Below are positions 22,834 through 32,300 of a stretch of DNA of 64,000 nt, piece after piece. The stretch lies in the NCBI GenBank assembly GCA_022835595.1, contig BQUP01000005.1, forward strand, positions 744,001-808,000, given 5' to 3'. The stretch's first letter is position 1. Each line of letters opens with the position of its first letter. The stretch comes from Cystobasidium ongulense. Taxonomy: Eukaryota > Basidiomycota > Cystobasidiomycetes > Cystobasidiales > Cystobasidiaceae. The notes below the pieces were generated by a model. The model had not been told where the DNA came from, did no database searches, and worked only from the letters and a program-made list of their open reading frames with translations. The translations under genes and the position numbers were made by a program.

Positions 22834-23767
22834 TCAAACCTTGATGTAGTTGGACCCAGCCTCTGTGTTCTGCTGAGCGGGATACTTGATGCCCAGTTCC
22901 AAAGGGCGTCTAAAGAGCACTGTATATGGGCAAGTAGATGACATCTCGACATCAGTACTTGGACTCGGTCGTTGAATGATGAATGGTCCTACTGATGTGC
23001 GGTTCGGGCTTGTCTGAGGAAATAAACAAGCTTTAGAAAAGGCTAGAAATGGGTTTGCCAGTTGTTGGCGGAATGTGCTCACGAATCTCATAGTGTTCCC
23101 AGCCAGGACTCTGTCTATTGTGATACAGACGAAGCGTTAGCGTTCGAAGAACAATAGTGCAATTCCAACGATTATTGGACAAGCTTGCCTGATTCCTACA
23201 CGCGGCGGAAACGGTGATATCAAGAATCATCAGTATAAGAAAATGAAGAAAGAAGTGAGCCTTGATTGCAAGTAACGCACCGAGACTCCTCCATTCGTCT
23301 TCTGTAGCCACTGTGCCCTTGGGGAGGTATTGAGCCCTGTTGACAGCTGGTCAGGTGTGCATAGAGCTTTCCGTCAAAAGAGCGTACGGCTCACAGTTGC
23401 TTCGGGAGGATGACATGTCTGTATTCGTGTGTATCGTCGTTGTATCTAGCCGAATAGAAGACGGAATCGGCGTATTCTATTGTCACATTCAGCGAAGGTG
23501 GCGTTTTGTACACAAAAGTCAGCGTGAACGCCCTAAACCAGAGACGAGTCAATCTCGAGCAGAACAGCTAGGGGCAGCACACGTATGGAGGAGCATATCA
23601 TTCAACAGAAGGCGGCTACTGCACGAGTCGTACAGGCCTCGATGCCATTGAAGCGCGACCGTCTGCCTGCCGGGCGCGTAGTGGACGATTGACTACCTAC
23701 TCTCGATATCCCGCTCGCGCTGGGTCATGCTATCCCACTCGGAATCCAGCGTGTCTTTTACAGTCAT
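22834..23767 (-). CDS. CKS1: Cyclin-dependent kinase regulatory subunit Cks1/Suc1
   Basis: Seven exons (23767-23701, 23476-23395, 23336-23281, 23195-23189, 23114-23083, 23013-22993, 22919-22834) give 116 residues. All Cks hallmarks are present: YSARYNDDTHEYRHVILPK, EDEWRSLG, the QSPGW loop, the HKPEPHIM hinge and LFRRPLELG. The five anion-pocket positions (basic residue in YSAR, Arg of YRHV, Ser and Trp of QSPGW, Arg of FRRP) are kept. Cks proteins bind CDKs and phosphothreonine sites to drive multisite phosphorylation. Exon 4 is only 7 nt and is followed by a GC-AG intron. An alternative in-frame start is at 23728. This is the canonical copy; a divergent paralogue lies 780 bp upstream in the same orientation. 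Confidence 0.93.
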
Positions 23768-24547
23768 CGTGTGGGCTGTAGCTTGCTTGTGGTGTGCGCT
23801 GTTGATTTGCTGCTTCGAGCTTCTCCAGCGTTTGGGGTGTAAATACCGTGCTCAAGGTGCCGACGAACGAAAGCGTGAGATGCCGGGGTGGTCGATGGGT
23901 GTCAGCAAACTTGACGAATAGCAACAGAGCTGTGAGTGTCGAGCCAAGGTGCATCTCTGACATTCTCTTCATCCTCCAAACCTGAGCGGACAGCCATCTT
24001 TCCTGTTGGCATCAACGCGTCGACCTCAACACAGCCAAACAAGCATGCTCGGCGACCTTGTTTGGTGGACGACATGATGAACCAACTGATGGCCATCTCG
24101 ACACTCGTTGCATGCTGCACTTGTATGGCGTCGCTGGTCAATGCTGCAGAGTGCGAGCGGGTGCAAGAGATCCCACAGCTGAAAGACAAGGCTCCGAGTC
24201 TGGCAGTCACAGCTGGTGGCAAAGAAATCGAACAAGACGCGTTAAATGGATGGAGTTGGGGTTGGCATGAACATGCTCTATGCTCCTTCAGCTTTTATTA
24301 CTCGACTAGGCTCGTTATACCTTCAAAAAGCTGGAAGACCGTGTTTCAATGAATGTGCAGCAGCGGAACGGAAAGAGAGAAAGAAGGAGGTGAGATAAAG
24401 ACAATACAACAATATGATATGGATATGGGAGGGTGTCTAGCTTCACTTTGCTTGTAAGCTGTGAATTTTTCTAATTTCAAATAATAGGCATTCATGTCAG
24501 AGATCAAACAAACAAGGCACAGCATCACCGCTGGCCAGTAATTTTCA
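23768..24547. other. Spacer between the two Cks genes
   Basis: About 780 bp holding the CKS1 promoter and the 3' flank of the paralogue. Overlapping ORFs of 68 to 138 codons on both strands (23902-24352) lack domain features or convincing splice partners; I do not call a gene. Confidence 0.4.
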
Positions 24548-25531
24548 CTATTCAACCGCTGCCTTGTCTGAATTCTTCTCAGGATCTGCGAGTAGAACCG
24601 GCGCAGGTGTGGGCGTAGTATCATGTTCATCTGTGCCAGCTGATACCTTAGAAGGTGTTTCCACCGTATTGGTTGGTGTTGGAGCCGCCGGAATTGAGAC
24701 TTTCTTTTTAACAGGGTACATTTGTCCAAATGATAACGGCCGTCTGAATACCACTATGTATGAAGCATCATTGTCATTGACTTACCAAGGTGTACAGGGT
24801 GAGAGCATGGGAATAGGAATGAAAAGACCTACTAATGTGCTTATTACGCATTCGTTGAGGCACTGTGGAGAGATCAACAAGGCATGTCAGGTTGGGCAAA
24901 ATTACCAGTCTAGGCGGTGCCATTGAGCCTGCAAGACTTACCCAACTCATAATTTTCCCACCCTGGACTCATACTGGGGTTAGAACAAACAGACCTTCAG
25001 CCTATCGTCTCACTTGTAAAGGCGTGCGGGCTATGAAAAGAATTTTAAATACGTTATACGTACCAGATACCTATTAAATCAGTCAGACCAAGATTTCCCA
25101 TCGAAACGTCTAGTGGAAGACAAGTACAAGCCAACTTACCTAAAGATCTCCACTCCTCCACCAACGCAACTCGATTTTTTGGTAGATATTTTGCCCTGTC
25201 CGGCGGTTTTAAGATCGGAGGTGCATCAGATACCTGTCGGGTCAACAGGCATTACATACCGAGCCACGATCACCTACAACTCGCTTGGGAGGATAACATG
25301 TCGATATTGATACTCAATATCATCATGTCTTCCAGAGTACTGTATCTGAGAGACAAGACCTGTACGTGGCGAGTTAATGCAAACATTCAGATACTGATTG
25401 GTACAAGTGGGTGTAGGTGGGCCCCTGCAGTAGGCAGGAGTACACTTACTCGCATAGTCACTTGTTGACGAGGCCGTCGAGAGGCCGCTGCTCTCCCTAG
25501 ACAGAGAGACAGGCGACCTTGCTGCTGCCAT
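24548..25531 (-). CDS. Divergent Cks1 paralogue with altered hinge
   Basis: Seven exons (25531-25450, 25359-25278, 25195-25140, 25070-25064, 24973-24942, 24862-24833, 24753-24548) give 164 residues. Intron positions and phases match CKS1, and exons 2 to 5 have identical lengths (82, 56, 7, 32 nt), so the pair is a tandem duplication. Conserved: YSGRHDD with YRHVILP, EEWRSLG, MSPGWENYEL and VFRRPL, so the phosphate-pocket residues remain. Changed: the HxPEPH hinge is replaced by VPQRMRNKH in a 30-nt exon 6 (21 nt in CKS1). It also has a Ser/Thr-rich N-terminal extension and a Lys/Pro/Thr-rich C-terminal tail. In Cks proteins the hinge governs strand exchange between monomer and dimer. Likely expressed, judging from the intact frame and splice sites; its role is unknown. 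Confidence 0.8.
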
Positions 25532-25945
25532 TTCGGAAAAGTATAGCCTGGTCGATTGGCTGTGTAGAATGTCTCGATGCTGAAAAGCGGTTCAAATTTT
25601 TTTGGAGGGTCGACAGGTCAGTACGCGCTCGTTGAAACCATAAAGTGTAGAAACGAAGGGAAGAGAGAGAAAGAGAGACAGAGAGGGAGATAGCGAAAGC
25701 GAAAGAGGGAGCCTGGCCTGGCTGTTCAGTCCAGTTCAGTTTGTTCAACGCGCCACTCCGCTCGAGTCGCATGTTGAGCGAGTCCCACGGCTACGGACCT
25801 TGTGCTGTGTAATCGTCCGACGACAAAGTCGGGGGGCGCTGCTACTTTGTCAGAAGTAAGTAAGGCGTAAGCAAGTTGTACCGCTAGGACTGTTCTTTCA
25901 GGAGGTCGCAGTGTGTTATCGGCAAACGCTGGGTGAGGGGTAGGA
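25532..25945. other. Promoter region of the Cks paralogue
   Basis: About 410 bp upstream of the Cks paralogue. A GA-rich run (about 25650-25710, pyrimidine-rich on the coding strand) precedes the start. A minus-strand reading frame is open from 26001 to 25726 but begins without an ATG and runs into a decayed duplicate, so no gene is called. Confidence 0.4.
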
Positions 25946-26089
25946 CGCCGTGACCGGTATATGATCTGTAGAGGCCTTGTCAGACGTTGATGGTAAAACA
26001 AGGCCTGAAGTAAATCCAGTATTCTGAATGCACAGCCTAGCTGTTGCCCAGGGATATGAAGGATATCTGCTAAATCTTCAACAAGGACA
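25946..26089. repeat. Diverged direct repeat, left copy
   Basis: Aligns by eye, with gaps, to 28856-29008 in the same orientation. Both begin with GCCGTGACCGG and end with TTCAACAAGG, and share the words CAGGCC, ATCC, TTCTGAATG/TTTTGAATG and TGTTGCCCAGG/TGTTACCCAGG. In the left copy it runs straight into sequence matching LRG1 exon 8, forming one duplicated block. Confidence 0.75.
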
Positions 26090-26091
26090 TG

Positions 26092-26408
26092 GATCTTGAT
26101 CCTCGAGTATAGCCGCCAATCTCAAGGAGCAGTAAGGTTGGCGTCTTTAGTGCTAATGCATCTCAGGGACAGCTCGAACACCCAACCGACTTTTCAACTT
26201 TTCGTACATGTTTGCTTTTCGAGTACACGATATTCAGACGGAGAACGGTGTCCAAATTTTGTAAATCCATCTTGCTACCAGTCTCTTCGTCAACGCAGGA
26301 AAAGCGGGCTACACGCTTGGAATACAAACAGCATCTTGAGCGTATTGTGACTGGCCTTCAACATCAAGCACGTGACCAAGTGCAATATCCTCCGACGATA
26401 TATCATTA
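26092..26408 (-). pseudogene. Decayed copy of part of LRG1 exon 8 (RhoGAP region)
   Basis: This matches 29842-30155, the RhoGAP-encoding 5' part of the last LRG1 exon, in the same orientation. Clear blocks include CCAAATTTTGTA, CTTCGTC, AAACAGCA and ATCAAGCAC, plus ACCAAGTGCA. Translated on the minus strand, fragments of the parent protein (EETGSKMDLQNL, HLVTCLMLK) alternate with frame changes and stops, and several indels are visible against LRG1. Similarity is roughly three quarters in the best stretches. No start codon, promoter or splice site is kept, so it is not a working gene. The copy stops close to where LRG1 exon 8 begins (30162). Confidence 0.8.
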
Positions 26409-26638
26409 TATTCCTTGTTGATCATCGTACCCAGTCGTGCTCAGTGGGCTGCATACGAGACCAACATGAGTACTGTTTCTCCAAACCGGTAAAGTTTGTT
26501 AAAGGAAGCTTTGTACGTCCACAGCCTCGGTGGGCGCTGTCGGGCCAGCACACAATGCCAAGCTGTCAGATACGCGGGCCCAGTGCCTTGCGCCTGAAAG
26601 CTACCATCCGCAATATTCATGCTTCTTCAAAGCGTTTT

Positions 26639-28353
26639 TCAAGTTGATTTTCTAGTTGTAGCAGGGTCTAGCATCTTTTGAAAGAAGGGTTCACACAGCT
26701 CAAAGTAGCTATGCCAAGTGCCGTTTTCAAGCTTGATGCCGTATCCCTCCTCTTCATTTTCGTGTGCCGTTGCATACTGAATGAATTTATAAAGTGGCGT
26801 TGATTGTGAACCCTTCGTCCAGTGGAAGCTGGATCTGCTCTTCTCCTCTTGCATCCACCACATCCTACGCCACCAAAGCTCCATTCCAGCTTTATATCCC
26901 GGGAAATGGATAAATGACGCTACGGTTCTCGCAACATGATTGTACGCTATCTGACGTGCTCCCCATTCGCTCTGAGCTGCAATATTGCTCAAAACATGTC
27001 TTTGATGGTAACTCAGCTTGTCAAGCACTTCGTCCAGTCGGCGAGGGAAGAGATCCTTGTAGCTGTGTCCAGCATTCTGAAACAGACGCATGTGCACCTC
27101 AGGTGCTGGAATGGTTTCCAGATTCGCTTCCTGCCTCTTCAGAAAGACTTTTTGAAAGATCTCTTGATCGCTTCCGAATTGGGCTGCGGAGGCTATCCCG
27201 GCTAGGGTATCATCAATGAGCTCGGCGGCTTCGCTGTAGACTGTCTTAAGCTGAGCGCGTGTTCCAACCAGGGCTGCAGTGGGAGCGGAGAAGAATGATG
27301 CCGCAGAATAAGCGAAACAACCCCTTGCGCACCTTCTGCATCGAAACAATGGACTTCGACTCACTGCCTGAATTGATATACCTGGGTCGTATCGTCTCGT
27401 ACATGCCGTACACCCAAGAGGATGGATCATCGAGATTCGGATCCACATCGAGTAAATTTCCTGCTTTGCCAGTCTTGTTCACAATATCCGTGAATTCTCC
27501 ATAGATATCTTCCGCCAAGGGAGAATTGGTCGGCATTCTGGTGCAGCGAGCGGCATGGTTTGGTCCGGGGTAGCAACGCTTCTCTGCACCTATGAGGACG
27601 CTTGGGCGATTGGGATACTCTTTCACTTGTTGAAAGAAGGCCTGCGGAGGGAGTTGAGGGTAGACATCCATGCTAAGCCGATAGTGGCGACCGTTGATGA
27701 TCAGCATGCCAGAAGATCTTCGTATGTGAAAGAAAGCGGAACCTACGCATCAAGAAAGACTATGAGATCGTCGTCATGACCGCCGTCTTCCAGCCACTCC
27801 AAACCTGCCTGTACCTTTGTGTAATGATTACTACCTGATCTGCCTCCCCAGTTGATCTGATGCACGCAATAACAGAGGGTCGGGGGAGGGAGGAGAGACG
27901 GGATTCATCAGTACTGCAGGATAGTCGATGCAACGGGCATACTACTGGCTACGATGTGATATAGCGACGCACTGCTATAGGAGATTTGTATCCATTGATC
28001 AAGAAGGCAGAGAGACTTCGGCAGAAGCGCTCGCTTGTCCCCGTGACTGGCAGCACGAGAAGCTGCCTGGGCTCGCCTGGAGCGGCGGACGGGGGTGATG
28101 TGAGAGCAGAGAACCATGTCTCTTCAGGCTTGCTCGCAAAGCGCGTCGAGGACCACAGCTTGCTTGGTAGCTTGATGGCGGGCTCGAGATGGCTGCCAGT
28201 GGTTCCAAGCGCGATGCCGACGAGGGCGAAGAGGGAGAGTGAGATGGCGAGGAGGAGGGCGCGAGATGGCCGACGGGTGCACTGCTCCAGGGGCGTGTAT
28301 ATCCTGAAGGCAGCCATGGTCAGCTTGTTGCGAGACTGGAGAGAGCTGGCCAT
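26639..28353 (-). CDS. Type II membrane glycosyltransferase, PLOD-GT-like
   Basis: Four exons (28353-27973, 27856-27747, 27672-27365, 27273-26639) give 477 residues; an in-frame Met at 28317 is an alternative start. A basic N-terminus and one hydrophobic segment (ALLLAISLSLFALVGIALG) suggest a Golgi type II anchor. The catalytic part reads LLVLPVTG, INWGGRSGSNHYTKVQAGLEWL, then LIVFLDAMDVYP with the acidic D-A-M-D motif expected to bind a metal and sugar nucleotide. It continues with VLIGAEKRCYPGPN, YINSGTLVGTRAQL and GSDQEIFQKVF. This order resembles the glycosyltransferase domain of procollagen lysyl hydroxylases (PLOD) and related fungal proteins. Donor and acceptor are unknown. It is the only secretory-pathway enzyme among its neighbours. 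Confidence 0.7.
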
Positions 28354-29314
28354 GTCACATTGGCTGCATGCTCATCCTTCTTCGACGGCGCGGCTTGCGG
28401 AAACAGCTGTAACTTAGGTGTGGAATGGCTAGAGTTGATTATCATCATAACCTCTAAGTTGAATAGAGCTGGAGTGCAATTACGCGTGCCACCTGAGTTA
28501 CTCTTTTTTGCCCATTGATGTGATGAACTTAATCGACGCGAGGTGGACATGCCGCACCTCTATTGTCTGCCATCCATCAAGATGGCACCTTGATCATCAT
28601 TAGGTTGGGGGCAACAATAAGGCAACACACTTTCTGTGATATCGGAGTTCATCTGCAACTATGCGTCCAGTCATGCTTGTGGACAGTCTGCTGTCTACTG
28701 CGTTTGCAAGCTGCAGGGTAGTCACGGTCCTTTACGCGTCGAGAGCCACGGACGTTTGCGCGATAACAGGTGAACAAGTCATCAACACATTATAGCATCA
28801 GCACCGTCGATTCGTTCAGGCAATCAAAAATGTTTAGCGGGTCGAGTGGTGGACGCCGTGACCGGCGACGCGACTTCGTTCTGTGTAGACACCTTTGTCA
28901 AAAATGGATGGGAAAAAACAGGCCCCGAAGGAATCCGACCATTTTGAATGAATAGCATTGCTGTTACCCAGGAATAAAGGAAACATCTGCCAAATATTCA
29001 ACAAGGAAAAGCTGAAAATCTGCCAAGCCACAGGGGGTATGTACGAATCGAAACCAAAAGAAAATATCGTAACATGTGACTAATTAAGGGGTCCAAATAG
29101 ACTGATACTGCGAAGTTGTAGGCGAGCTTTGAACTGTTGACTGCAGGACTGCCATTTGTTGTTTCCCATCTTAAGATAAAACATGTCGCGTGTTTACTGA
29201 TTGCAAGAGGCTCAGACGAGGGTATTGAACAGCATGGTTGTAGTGTGAAAAGGAGGATGCGAAAGAATTCCAAAGACCAGCAATTGCAAGGGTTCGAGAA
29301 ACTGGAAGGTGAGA
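28354..29314. other. Spacer between glycosyltransferase and LRG1, with duplicated segment
   Basis: About 960 bp. The part next to 28354 should be the glycosyltransferase promoter. 28856-29008 is the right copy of a diverged direct repeat. The rest (29009-29314) is LRG1 3' flank. No gene seen. Confidence 0.5.
28856..29008. repeat. Diverged direct repeat, right copy
   Basis: Partner of 25946-26089, about 2.9 kb away. Compared with the left copy, this one is followed by about 830 bp before the LRG1 segment that the left copy carries immediately after it. It lies about 300 bp past the LRG1 stop and shows no coding features. Confidence 0.75.
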
Positions 29315-32300
29315 TTATCGCTGCTGTTGAGCTTGTCGATATGATCCCGCCGGCGGCGCCGGACCAATGTTATTGTAGTGTTGTCGATAGTTTGGATTCG
29401 CCCCAGGCGACAGCATGCTACTTGGTGTACTGTGCTCATGTGGCGATAACGGAGTTTGGTGCTGATACTGCTGATGGTAGTGCTGCTGCGCTCCACTCTG
29501 TTGTGATGGGTGATGATGAGGCTGGTAATGCTGCTGTTGTTGACCATGAGACAGGGGTGTGGCCTGCCAGCTTAAAGGTCTATCCTGGTTGCCATAACGA
29601 GGTGAGGCATTTTGCGTCCCGTTGTCGTTCTCGTGCGGCCGTTGTTGCGATGCCGGCGAGAACGGGGCGTGATAATGAGGGTGGGTGTGTTTGACTTCGC
29701 CACGGGATCCTCCTTTGTACGCCATCGGGTGTTCTGCCGGGTAGCCACGCTCACGCTGCCTCTGGCGCTCCCTAATATGCATTTCAGCTCTCTTCAAGAT
29801 ATCCTTCGACGATAGCTCGGCCGGGTTCAAGAATAGATCTTGATCCTCTAGTATACCAGCCAACTCTTGAGGGACCGTGAAAAGTTCATCTTGATGCTGG
29901 AGCATCTCAGCTACAGCTCGAATACCCAGGAAGCTTTCATCTTTTGATGCGTCTTTGCCTCTAGAGTACAGAATATTCGGGCAAATGACCGTCGCCAAAT
30001 TTTGTAGATCCATTTTGCTTCCAGTTTCTTCGTCGACGTGCGAGAAGGAGGCCACCCACTTGAGGAAGACAAACAGCACTTCGAGCGTGTCGCGATTTGG
30101 CTTCGGCATCAAGCACATCACCAAGTGCAGTATTTTGCGACGATCTTCATCATTGTCGATGCCTGTTTGCGTTTGCGGTATACGCGCGTCAGTCGTGTAT
30201 TATGTACTCCAACGCTACAGTGTCTTGACTCACTCTGCGTTGCCAGGAACAAATGCTGCAATCTAAAGGTAAGCAACGGATCTGGCAATTCCCGCAGGAA
30301 CTTCTTCAATAGCGCTGCTATTTGAACAGGATTATCATCGGCCAGATTGACAGAGTCGGGATCTCTGTCAATAGCTTCGGTGAGATCTTTCAATCTTCGG
30401 ATGTTGCCATTCTTGCGGAAGATACCTTCGACGGACAAGTCTGGACAGACACAAAAGTCAGCATTATTTCTGCATCTCTGCTAACGATTTGGAGTTTCTG
30501 ACACTTACCCATCTGCTTCATAGCGGTGATGACATCGTCTATAAAAGTAGGTACTCTTACGGACCCTGGTCCCGCGCCAAGCATAGAATCTGTTCCGTGC
30601 CTATCAACCAGATTTTCTAGCGGTACGCCAAAGATGCCTTTCTTTTTGACTTCCTTCTTGTCTTTGCTCGAGCCTTTGAAGAGTTTACCCCAGAAATTGT
30701 TCTTTTTAGCATCGATGATATCAAGCAACTCGTCCAGACCAGCAGCATCAAATTCGCTATATGGCGGGAGATCGCTAGCGAGGGTTATTGCAGCTGCATG
30801 CTTGACTATGAAGTATTCAAGAGCTGAGAGTTCTGACAGTAACATTTGACTCTGACGAGGGACGATGCCATGTTGTTCTCGGGCTTGCTCAGCTTCCATA
30901 ACTTGGTGCAAGTCAGCAAGCGTTATGCCTTCCTCGTCTTGCACTGGCGAGCGCTCCGAGCCAAGGTGATCCATATCACGGAATGCGCCATTCTGAAGCA
31001 GAGGTTGATCTTCTACCACCCGAATAGCGGTGTTCGTTCTGTTGTACCCAGGTCGCAGTGACTGATCAGAATCACGTTGTGTATGCACCTGTTGATGCTG
31101 GTAGTTTTGCTGCTGATGCTGACTATGCTGTTGCTGGCGCTGATACAGGTATTGCTGAGCGTCGGGGGGTACAAGCTCTCGTTGAGGCACCAACGGCGAA
31201 GTGGATGGCGGTAAAGGGCTACTTGGGCCGAGATGTGGCGATGTCTGTTGCTGTTGCGGATGCTGTACGTGTCTTATTGAGTTAGGCGGCTCATCGGAGC
31301 GCGGCCCTTGTTGCCCTTCAACTCCAGCTTGTGCGGTCGCACTACGTCCGCGTGGGCTTTCCACGACTGTCAAGCGTTGGGCTACACGAGCGGTTGCAGA
31401 TATTTTACGGTCTAAATTGACTGACTTCATCCGCTTGATGTCACTACTATCCCGGTATGCTTCATGTATCGACCTTTCGTCCTCGTCATGTCCAGCTTGA
31501 GGTACGGCCGCTGCAATGAAAGTAAAATCAGAAAGGGTCCGCTACAGCAATTCCGAAAACGAAACACGCGGTTGAGCACTTACAAGGTGAAGAAGCCAAC
31601 ACACCCCTCCGTTTGAGTAGGTAATAAAGCTTGTTCAGCGCGACACAAAGCAAGAAAGCGTACTGTTCCAGCCTTGTGACATATTCGAATCCATCTTGAA
31701 TGGAGCTCGAAGGGCATTCCGAACAGTAAACTCTCCCTGAGCTTTCTCGATTCCGCCCGGTTCCAGACTGCCCATCTTCCGGTCGTCTTTCATATAATTC
31801 GATACGGAACTCTTTCAAGTATAGAGGTGTTTTACGCTCCTCACCGCTATCTATACTTTGTTGCTTTGCCAAAGCTGCCAATTTTGCTGTGTCCTTCTCT
31901 TTCGAAGCGTGCCGATGGCAGCTTGAGCACGACAAGCACTGTAAATGCCATCTCAGATTCGTGCCGAACCTAGCGCACTCTTCTTCAACTGTAAGATGGC
32001 ACACTTCGCACAGATCTGTTATAGCGTCTCCTTCGATCTGGTTAATGAAAGAACCCCCGGGTCTGACCAGACTTTTATACCCGCACGAGCGAGATTTTGC
32101 ATTAATACTGTTGCCAATTTCCGCGGCTCTTGCTGTATGACTCCCATCGCCCCCGTTAGTGACAGCGCCACCGGACAGCCCGCCCACTGGAGAAGTGGAC
32201 GTTCTTGCGATTTCCGGATCTCTACATAAGCGATCTAATCTTGATAGGAAATGTGACAATGCGGTTTTAGATGCGTAATCTCGTTCGAGCTTGAGTGCTG

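Noticed and set aside
23902-24352. Overlapping 60-138 codon ORFs on both strands between the Cks genes
   Set aside because: No domain, no convincing splice partners, and mutual overlap; probably noncoding spacer.
25726-26001. Open minus-strand frame of about 90 codons
   Set aside because: It begins without an ATG, overlaps the diverged repeat and the Cks paralogue promoter, and shows no motif.
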